A stretch of 12,173 nt of DNA from contig CAAEEC010000424.1 in the NCBI GenBank assembly GCA_900754755.1, positions 1 to 12,173 of the forward strand, given 5' to 3'. Made by a program: the position numbers and the translations under genes. Origin of the DNA: Clostridia bacterium (GTDB lineage: Bacteria > Bacillota > Clostridia > Christensenellales > Aristaeellaceae). Below the pieces are notes generated by a model. That model was not told the origin of the DNA. It ran no database searches and saw only the letters and a program-made list of their open reading frames with translations. Shown here in pieces: positions 6,364 to 12,173 of this stretch; positions within the stretch are counted from its first letter, which is position 1, and each line of letters opens with the position of its first letter.

Positions 6364-6885
6364 TCAATGCAACTTGTGCGCCGAATATTCCTCGCCAAAG
6401 GTATCGACGGTGACTTTCTTCATGCGCTGCTCCTTAAGCGGGCGGTCGTTGCGGCCCGTGGGGGTATCGGCGATGGCGTCCACCACGTCCATGCCCTTGA
6501 GCACGCGGCCAAACGCGGCGTATGCGCCATCCAGGTGCGGCGAAGTTTCGTGCATGATGAAAAACTGGCTGCCCGCGCTATCCGGATACATGGAGCGCGC
6601 CATGGAGATCACGCCGCGTTCGTGCTTGAGGTCGTTCTTCACGCCGTTTTGCGCGAATTCGCCCTTGATGCCATAGCCGGGGCCGCCCATGCCCGTGCCC
6701 TGCGGGTCGCCGCCCTGGATCATAAAGCCCGGGATCACGCGGTGGAAGATCAGTCCATCGTAAAAGCCCTTTTGCACCAGTTCCACAAAATTGGCCACGG
6801 TGTTGGGCGCGATATCCGGATACAGCTCAATTTCTATGACGCCGCCATTTTCCATTTCGATGGTCACGAGGGGATTCTTTTTCAT
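6364..6885 (-). CDS. Peptidyl-prolyl cis-trans isomerase, cyclophilin type (cytosolic)
   Basis: This 173-residue single-domain cyclophilin has no signal peptide and should act on proline bonds in cytosolic proteins. Family landmarks are present: FHRVIPGFMIQGGDPQGTG (R49, F54 and Q57 match the catalytic R55, F60 and Q63 of human CypA) and AGSQFFI (F109). The CypA W121 and H126 positions read H117 and Y122 (SPHLDGAYAAFG); Tyr there is common in bacterial cyclophilins, and lack of Trp usually means weak cyclosporin binding. I chose ATG 6885 because GGAGG at 6896-6900 sits 10 nt upstream. An in-frame ATG at 6906, overlapping the previous stop, would add seven residues. It is the last gene of the minus-strand operon and a tandem paralogue of the lipoprotein cyclophilin. 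Confidence 0.93.
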   Translation of the reverse strand: MKKNPLVTIEMENGGVIEIELYPDIAPNTVANFVELVQKGFYDGLIFHRVIPGFMIQGGDPQGTGMGGPGYGIKGEFAQNGVKNDLKHERGVISMARSMYPDSAGSQFFIMHETSPHLDGAYAAFGRVLKGMDVVDAIADTPTGRNDRPLKEQRMKKVTVDTFGEEYSAHKLH

Positions 6886-6902
6886 ACCGTTGCTTCCTCC
6901 AA

Positions 6903-7529
6903 TCATTCTTCTTCCATCTTGGTCACTGTGTATTGATAGCCGTGGGTGTCCACGGTGATGGATGCGATCGTCTGTTCAAAAAGGGGCGCGTAGTATGCGT
7001 CCACGGCCGTGGTCGCGATGGAATCCAGCACGGCGAGGCTTTCCTCATCCACGATGCGGCCGAACGCCGCGTATTTCCCATCCAGCTCCGGGTAGTTGTA
7101 TTGCATGAGGAAAAACTGGCTGGACGCGCTATCCATATCGGATTCGTAGCGCGCCATGGAGATCACGCCGCGCTCGTGCGAAAGGGGATTGTCAAACCCG
7201 TTTTCGGCAAATTCGCCCGCGATGGTGTAGCCCGCGTCGCCCGTGCCATCCCCGTTGGGGTCGCCGCCCTGGATCATGTATCCCAGCACCACGCGGTGGA
7301 ACGTGAGCCCATTGTAAAACCCGGATTCGCACAAATTGACGAAATTGGCTACGGTATTGGGCGCGCAGGCGGGATACAGTTCCAGGCGCATCACCTGCCC
7401 ATCCGCCATCGTGATGGTGACGGTGGGATAGGGGATCTCCGAATACAGGGGCGCTTCCTCTTCTTTGCCACAGGCGGCGAGCGAAACGAGCACCGCGCCG
7501 AGAAGGACCAGGGATAAAAACCGCTTCAT
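6903..7529 (-). CDS. Cyclophilin-type peptidyl-prolyl isomerase lipoprotein
   Basis: This 208-residue protein begins with a type II signal peptide: MKR, a hydrophobic stretch, and lipobox LAAC with C20 as the lipidated cysteine. It is thus a membrane-anchored foldase working outside the cytoplasmic membrane on secreted proteins. The cyclophilin domain (about residues 35-200) has FHRVVLGYMIQGGDPNGDG and ASSQFFLMQ. The CypA W121/H126 positions read Glu and Tyr (PELDGKYAAFG), so the Arg/Phe/Gln part of the site is kept. ATG 7529 overlaps the hemZ stop as ATGA (7526-7529). A longer in-frame reading to 7652 lies inside hemZ and would bury the signal peptide, so I reject it. It sits immediately upstream of the cytosolic paralogue, suggesting a tandem duplication followed by relocalisation. 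Confidence 0.93.
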   Translation of the reverse strand: MKRFLSLVLLGAVLVSLAACGKEEEAPLYSEIPYPTVTITMADGQVMRLELYPACAPNTVANFVNLCESGFYNGLTFHRVVLGYMIQGGDPNGDGTGDAGYTIAGEFAENGFDNPLSHERGVISMARYESDMDSASSQFFLMQYNYPELDGKYAAFGRIVDEESLAVLDSIATTAVDAYYAPLFEQTIASITVDTHGYQYTVTKMEEE

Positions 7530-8974
7530 TTTCCGTCGCCTCCAATCAGCGCGCGCTTGCGCTCCACCATTTCCGCCACGCGGGCGATGTATTCTTCGAT
7601 GTTGCGCAGGTTGGGCGCGCGTTCGATGCGCCTCTCCCGCGCGAAGAGCCATTTGGTCACCGCGCCCGCGCCCAGGGCCAGCACGGGGGCGGTTTCCTCC
7701 ATGTTGCCGATGTTGTACAGGCAGGCGTGCCCTTCCTTTGCGTAGCCCGTATTTTCCAGATTGCCCGCCATATACTTTTGCCGGTAGAGATAATAGGGGA
7801 AATAGCCGCGCTCGCGCAGGGATTCGCGCGCGAAGCGGATCATTTCCGCCGCGCTTTCCGGCGGCGCGTAATCGCTCTTTTCGGTCACCAGTTCTTCGTG
7901 CAGGCGGCTGGAACGCTTGATGGCGAGCGAATGCACGGTCACGCTTTCCGGATCGAGCGCGAGAACCTGCTCGATGGTGGCGCGGAACTGGGGCAGGTCT
8001 TCCCCGGGCAGGGCGGCGATCACATCCATGTTGATGTGCGCAAAGCCGGCCTCCCGGGCCAGTGCGAAGGCGCGCAGCGTGTCTTGCGCGGTGTGCGCGC
8101 GGCCGATGCGCCGCAGGGTTTCATCCGAAAACGTTTGCGGGTTGACGCACACGCGCTCTACCCCGCGCTCGCGGATGGCGCGCAGCTTCTCCATCGTGAT
8201 GGAATCCGGCCTGCCCGCTTCCACCGTCCACTCCCGCGCGCCGGAGAAGGCCGCCTGCGCCTCGTCCAGCACGCGCGCGAGTTGCGCGGCGGTTAGCGAA
8301 GTGGGCGTGCCGCCGCCCATGTAGGCCGCGCGCACGGACAGGCCCATTTCGCGCATCATCGCGCCGCAGGCGCGAATTTCCTGCGCAAGCGCGGCGAGAT
8401 AGGGCTCCACCAGCTTGCCGTCTCCCAGCTCGCCGGAGGAAAAGGAGCAATAGGCGCAGCGCGTGGGGCAGAAGGGAATGCCGATGTATAGGTCGAACTG
8501 CCCCGGGGGCACCGTGCGCAGGCCGCGCTGCATGCGTTCGATTTCTTTGAGCAATCCGGCCTTTTCTTCGGAGACGAAGAATTTCTCCCGCAGATAGAGG
8601 GCGGCGGCAGCGGGCGTATCGCCGGCTTCCAGGCGTTCATAGAGCAGCCGCGTGGGGCGGATGCCCGTGAGCGAACCCCAGGCGGGGCTTTGGCCCGAGA
8701 TCGTCCTGAGCAGCAGGAACAGGCCGGTCTTGGCCGCGCGCTTGCGTTCGCGCTTGATGGCTAGCTCGCCCACGGCGCGGCGCGGCGCAAGGTAGGTGTG
8801 TTCAAAACCCAGCGCATAGAAGCGATCCTGCCAGCGATCCTCCTGAATTCCACCTTCGTGGCGGATGCAAAAATCCCCCTCGTCCGCCTTTACGCTCGTG
8901 GGGTAAAAAATCCGGATAACGTCCGCCAGTTCGCCAAACAGGGCGGGCTCGTTGGTTTCCAGCCGGATGGTCAT
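7526..8974 (-). CDS. hemZ: Radical SAM coproporphyrinogen III oxidase-like enzyme HemZ
   Basis: The 482-residue protein belongs to the HemN/HemW/HemZ radical SAM group and is close to the usual HemZ length (~500). A HemZ-type N-terminal region (about 1-155) precedes the radical SAM core. The [4Fe-4S] ligands are C169, C173 and C176 in CPTRCAYCSF. Further signatures are YMGGGTPTSL, VEAGRPDSI, VNPQTFSD and NMDVIAALPGED. In Bacillus, HemZ is linked to oxygen-independent conversion of coproporphyrinogen III, but its biochemical role is less settled than that of HemN, and no other haem gene is nearby. ATG 8974 overlaps the hydrolase stop as ATGA. In many Clostridia hemZ follows rel-dtd-hydrolase and precedes hisS; here the cyclophilin pair takes that place. 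Confidence 0.92.
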   Translation of the reverse strand: MTIRLETNEPALFGELADVIRIFYPTSVKADEGDFCIRHEGGIQEDRWQDRFYALGFEHTYLAPRRAVGELAIKRERKRAAKTGLFLLLRTISGQSPAWGSLTGIRPTRLLYERLEAGDTPAAAALYLREKFFVSEEKAGLLKEIERMQRGLRTVPPGQFDLYIGIPFCPTRCAYCSFSSGELGDGKLVEPYLAALAQEIRACGAMMREMGLSVRAAYMGGGTPTSLTAAQLARVLDEAQAAFSGAREWTVEAGRPDSITMEKLRAIRERGVERVCVNPQTFSDETLRRIGRAHTAQDTLRAFALAREAGFAHINMDVIAALPGEDLPQFRATIEQVLALDPESVTVHSLAIKRSSRLHEELVTEKSDYAPPESAAEMIRFARESLRERGYFPYYLYRQKYMAGNLENTGYAKEGHACLYNIGNMEETAPVLALGAGAVTKWLFARERRIERAPNLRNIEEYIARVAEMVERKRALIGGDGK

Positions 8975-9606
8975 AAGCCAAGCACCGCCATGGCGCTTTC
9001 GAGCGGCGCGCTTTCGCCGTGGCCGGGATAGATGGCGTCCTCCCCGGGCAGGCGGCTGAGCGCTTTCAGCGATTGCGCGAGTTCGGCCATGCTGCCACCG
9101 GGCAAATCGGTGCGGCCATAGCCATCGGCAAACAGCGTGTCGCCGGAAAACAGCGCGTTGTACTCTGGCAGGTGGTAGCACACGCCGCCTGGCGTGTGCC
9201 CGGGCGTGGGGATCACGCGGATGGCCATGCCGCACACCTCGATATCGCCCGGCGCGCAAAGGGAATAAACCTCATCCGCCGCAAAGGGCGCGAACGCTTC
9301 GCGGCAAAACAGGGGATTGTAGGCGTTGAGGCGCGCGTCGCGCAATAGCGGCGCGTCTTTTTCGTGCAGGCAGATTTTGGCCCCCGTCTCGCGGCGCAGG
9401 ATGGGCGCGGCGAGAATGTGGTCGAAATGCCCGTGCGTGAGCAGAATGTGGCTCAGCCGCTTTCCGCAATCCCGCACGGCTTTCAGGCAGGCGGCGGCAT
9501 CGTCGCCCGGGTCGATGATCAGGGCGTCCTCGCGCTCTGGCAAGAAAACGAGGTAGGCGTTTTCCTGCAATTCGCCGCACAGAATGCGCTTGATGATCGG
9601 CTTCAT
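8971..9606 (-). CDS. MBL-fold metallo-hydrolase, glyoxalase II-like (YcbL type)
   Basis: This 211-residue metallo-beta-lactamase-fold enzyme has every metal ligand: H58, H60, D62 and H63 in THGHFDH, H137 in PTPGHTPGG, D156 in FSGDTLF, and H196 in YPGHGE. Its length and the GRTDLPGGS segment fit the short YcbL-like branch, which lacks the C-terminal glutathione-binding domain of classical glyoxalase II. The natural substrate is therefore uncertain and may be a thioester. It starts 4 nt after the dtd stop and overlaps hemZ by 4 bp, so it is co-transcribed. This gene regularly sits between dtd and hemZ in Clostridia. Confidence 0.92.
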   Translation of the reverse strand: MKPIIKRILCGELQENAYLVFLPEREDALIIDPGDDAAACLKAVRDCGKRLSHILLTHGHFDHILAAPILRRETGAKICLHEKDAPLLRDARLNAYNPLFCREAFAPFAADEVYSLCAPGDIEVCGMAIRVIPTPGHTPGGVCYHLPEYNALFSGDTLFADGYGRTDLPGGSMAELAQSLKALSRLPGEDAIYPGHGESAPLESAMAVLGL

Positions 9607-9610
9607 TGGC

Positions 9611-10060
9611 TCAAAACCCCTTTCGGCTATCCAGCAGAATGGTCACTGGGCCGTCGTTGAGCAATTCCACGCGCATGTGCGCCTGGAACTGCCCGGTTTG
9701 CACCGCCAAGCCCCTGGCCGCGAGCCGCTGCCGCATGGCCTGGCACAGGGGATCGGCCACTTCCGGCCGCGCGGCGGCGCTAAAGCTGGGGCGGCGGCCA
9801 TGGCGCGCGTCGCCCAGCAGGGTAAATTGCGAAACCAGCAGCACTTCTCCGCCCACATCCTCAATGGAGAGGTTCATTTTGCCGTTTTCGTCCTCAAAAA
9901 TGCGCAGGCCCGCGATTTTGTCTGCGCAATAGATCATATCGTTTTCGCCATCGCCGTCTTCCACGCCCACGAGCACCAGATAGCCCGCGCCAATCGCGGC
10001 GATTTTCTGTTCGTTCACGGTTACGCTCGCGTGCGCAACCCGCTGCACTACACAACGCAT
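9611..10060 (-). CDS. dtd: D-aminoacyl-tRNA deacylase
   Basis: Dtd hydrolyses D-amino acids (and glycine mischarged on tRNA-Ala) from tRNA, as a homodimer in the cytosol. The 149-residue length matches the family. The active-site SQFTL is at residues 77-81 and the cross-subunit Gly-Pro motif is at 137-138 (NDGPVTI). The N-terminal MRCVVQRV and the RHGRRPSF segment are also typical. ATG 10060 has a strong GAGGAGG site about 5 nt upstream and follows the rel stop by 13 nt. The rel-dtd pairing is one of the most conserved gene neighbourhoods in Firmicutes. Confidence 0.97.
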   Translation of the reverse strand: MRCVVQRVAHASVTVNEQKIAAIGAGYLVLVGVEDGDGENDMIYCADKIAGLRIFEDENGKMNLSIEDVGGEVLLVSQFTLLGDARHGRRPSFSAAARPEVADPLCQAMRQRLAARGLAVQTGQFQAHMRVELLNDGPVTILLDSRKGF

Positions 10061-10073
10061 AATGGCCTCCTCG

Positions 10074-12173
10074 TCATTGGCTCACGCGATAGACTTCGAT
10101 CACGTCGGAGCGCTTGCGCAACTGCTTGAGCACGTTATCGAGCTGCTGCGTGTTTTGAATGGATAGCGTCATGGAAATGGTGACGGTGAACCCGTCCTCA
10201 CACTTGCGGGCGGAAATCGCGTTGAGCGGAATGCCCAGCTTGGCGAACATCAGGGAAAGATCGCCGACCAGACCCGCGCGATCGTACCCATTGAGGTGGA
10301 TTTCCGCGTCGTAGGCGGTATTGCCCGCGTTTTCCCAGCTCACTTCGATCATACGGTCGGGTTCGATGCCCGCGTCCTTCATGTTCTGGCAATCGGCGCG
10401 GTGTACGGAAACGCCGCGCCCGCGCGTGACATAACCCACGATCGCGTCCCCCGGCAGGGGATTGCAGCATTTGGCGCAGCGCACGAGCATGTTGCTTTCG
10501 CCCTTGACGATGATGCCGTGCGAATGCTCCTGCTCCTGCGAGGCGCGCTTTTCGGGATCGCTGGAGGGGCGGGGCTTGCTGGTTTCGGGCGCTTCGATTT
10601 TTTGACTCCTTTTCATTTCCTCCAGCAGGCGGTTGATCACCTGGCTGGCGTTCAGGCCGCCATAGCCCACGGAAATGAAGAGATCTTCCAGCGATTGGAA
10701 GGAATAGCGCCGGCACACGGCTTCCAGATATTCGGGCTTGGCCAACTGCGAAAAGACGCACCCCTGCTTTTTGGCTTCTTTATCGAGCAGGTCCTTGCCC
10801 AAGTCGTAGTTTTCGTCGCGATAGGTGCGCTTGAACCAGGCGCGAATTTTGGCCTTGGCCTCGCTCGTTTTCACGATTTGCAGCCAATCGCGCGAGGGTT
10901 TGCCGCTGGGCGAGGTCATCACTTCCACGAAATCGCCGGTTTCCAGCGGGCTGTTGAGCGGCACGATGCGGCCGTTCACCTTGGCGCCGATGCACTTGTT
11001 GCCGATTTGCGAATGGATGCGGTAGGCGAAATCCAGCGGCGTGGCGCCGCGCGGCAGCAAAATCACGTCGCCCTTGGGGGTGAACACGAACACCTCGTCG
11101 GGGAACAGGTCGGTTTTCAGCAGTTCGCCGAATTCGCCCGGGTCGCGCGTGGTGTCCTGCCAATCGAGAATGCGGCGCAGCCAGGCGAGCCTTTGATCCA
11201 AATCGTCCGCCTGCCGGCCCTCTTTATAGCGCCAGTGCGCGGCGATGCCGTATTCGGCGGTTTGGTGCATATCGTACGTGCGGATCTGCACCTCGAAAAT
11301 CATGCCGCCCTTGCCCACCACCGTGGTGTGCAGCGATTGGTACATGTTCGCCTTGGGGATGGAGATATAGTCCTTAAAGCGGCCCGGCACCAGCGACCAA
11401 AGCGTGTGCACGATGCCCAGCACAAAATAGCATTCTTGCTTGGTGTTCACCAGCACGCGGATCGCGATCAAATCGTGAATTTGGTCGAACGTCTTGTGCT
11501 GGTTCTTCATTTTGTTATAGATAGAATAGAAATGCTTGGGCCGGCCCTCGACTTCCGCCTTGATGCCCGCGTTTTTCAACTCGGTCTGCAGGGTTTCGAT
11601 CACGCCGCGAATCGCCGCTTCCCGTTCCTGCCGCTTCATGCCCACGAGATTGACCAGGGTGTAATAGCCTTCGGGGTCGATGTAGCGCAGGGAAAGGTCT
11701 TCCAGTTCCCACTTGATGGCGTTCATGCCCAGGCGGTGCGCCAGCGGGGCATAGATATCCAGCGTTTCATGCGCGATGGCGATCTGCCGGTCCGCCGGTT
11801 GGAACTTGAGCGTGCGCATATTGTGCAGCCGGTCGGCCAGCTTGATGATGACCACGCGGATGTCCTTCGCCATGGCGAGGAACATTTTGCGCAGGCTTTC
11901 GATTTTTTGTTCTTCTTTGGTGCTAAAATTGAGCCGGGATAACTTGGTCACGCCATCGACCAGCACGGCCACTTCCGCGCCGAAATCCTTTTCGATGGTT
12001 TCGATGGTGATTTCTTCGATGTCTTCCACGCAGTCGTGCAACAACCCGGCGGCAATCGTCGTCGCGTCCAGCATCAAATCGGCGAGGATCAGGGAAACCG
12101 CGTAAGGATGGTTAAAATAGGGCTCGCCGGATTTGCGCTTTTGGTTTTGGTGCGCGGTTTTGGCAAAATTGTA
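10074..12173 (-). CDS. relA: Bifunctional (p)ppGpp synthetase/hydrolase Rel (partial, N-terminus outside window)
   Basis: This stringent-response enzyme makes and degrades (p)ppGpp. The window holds 699 codons; roughly 30-45 N-terminal residues lie beyond the right edge, and the frame is open to the last base. Domains in order: HD hydrolase (H22 in NHP; HDCVED from H46; KLADRLHNMRT), synthetase (RFKD from residue 265, then PKANMYQSLHTTV and FEVQIRT), TGS (VFTPKGDVILLPRGATPLDF), a zinc-finger-like Cys region (VRCAKCCNPLPGD with HRADC), and a C-terminal ACT domain. The HDxxED motif and the RxKD signature, rather than the ExDD of synthetase-only RelA, both indicate a bifunctional enzyme. The codon for M34 is only an internal methionine, not the start. 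It heads the visible minus-strand operon; its promoter is outside. Confidence 0.97.
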   Translation of the reverse strand, partial: YNFAKTAHQNQKRKSGEPYFNHPYAVSLILADLMLDATTIAAGLLHDCVEDIEEITIETIEKDFGAEVAVLVDGVTKLSRLNFSTKEEQKIESLRKMFLAMAKDIRVVIIKLADRLHNMRTLKFQPADRQIAIAHETLDIYAPLAHRLGMNAIKWELEDLSLRYIDPEGYYTLVNLVGMKRQEREAAIRGVIETLQTELKNAGIKAEVEGRPKHFYSIYNKMKNQHKTFDQIHDLIAIRVLVNTKQECYFVLGIVHTLWSLVPGRFKDYISIPKANMYQSLHTTVVGKGGMIFEVQIRTYDMHQTAEYGIAAHWRYKEGRQADDLDQRLAWLRRILDWQDTTRDPGEFGELLKTDLFPDEVFVFTPKGDVILLPRGATPLDFAYRIHSQIGNKCIGAKVNGRIVPLNSPLETGDFVEVMTSPSGKPSRDWLQIVKTSEAKAKIRAWFKRTYRDENYDLGKDLLDKEAKKQGCVFSQLAKPEYLEAVCRRYSFQSLEDLFISVGYGGLNASQVINRLLEEMKRSQKIEAPETSKPRPSSDPEKRASQEQEHSHGIIVKGESNMLVRCAKCCNPLPGDAIVGYVTRGRGVSVHRADCQNMKDAGIEPDRMIEVSWENAGNTAYDAEIHLNGYDRAGLVGDLSLMFAKLGIPLNAISARKCEDGFTVTISMTLSIQNTQQLDNVLKQLRKRSDVIEVYRVSQ

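Noticed and set aside
6229..6936. 235-codon plus-strand open frame across the repeat and the cyclophilin gene
   Set aside because: It begins inside the repeat hairpin and then mirrors the cyclophilin. It has no ribosome site and no recognisable domain.
10296..11942. 548-codon open frame antisense to rel
   Set aside because: The rel reading is unmistakable across all domains. The antisense protein is rich in His, Ala and Gly in the way expected of codon mirror images.

Overview
The window looks like a chromosomal segment of a fairly GC-rich Firmicute of class Clostridia, probably a gut or anaerobic lineage. Three things suggest this: the gene order rel - dtd - MBL hydrolase - hemZ, a Lpl/Ytc-type carbohydrate ABC importer paired with a YesM/YesN-type two-component system, and a short hairpin-rich intergenic repeat resembling those scattered through gut Clostridia genomes. 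The exact family cannot be read from the sequence.

Layout. Positions 1-1428 (minus strand) hold two ABC importer permease genes: a complete LplB-type gene, then a YtcP/LplC-type gene cut by the left edge. A 175-bp divergent intergenic region (1429-1603) separates them from a plus-strand operon at 1604-6149. That operon encodes a secreted substrate-binding-like protein, a Cache/HAMP/His_kinase sensor kinase and a receiver-AraC response regulator. All junctions are overlapping. The response regulator is split by a one-base frameshift near 5702-5715, so its receiver and DNA-binding halves lie in different frames. Positions 6197-6350 hold a ~154-bp MITE-like palindromic repeat between convergent genes. 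Positions 6364-12173 (minus strand) are a compact operon read right to left: rel (ppGpp synthetase/hydrolase, 5' end cut by the right edge), dtd (D-aminoacyl-tRNA deacylase), a glyoxalase-II-like MBL hydrolase, hemZ (radical SAM), a lipoprotein cyclophilin and a cytosolic cyclophilin.

How it fits together. The left half reads as a carbohydrate sensing and import module. The kinase, perhaps with its translationally coupled binding protein, would phosphorylate the regulator. The regulator would then act on the divergent region, where a 12-bp direct repeat at 22-bp spacing and a 14-bp palindrome lie on the -35 side of a weak permease promoter. The sensor operon itself has a near-consensus promoter. 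If the frameshift is real rather than a sequence error, this circuit is broken. The right half is a housekeeping operon for stringent response, translation quality control, tetrapyrrole-type radical SAM chemistry and protein folding. Nothing here is a clearly new system. The most interesting signals are the operator architecture, the three-component organisation, the broken regulator and the repeat.
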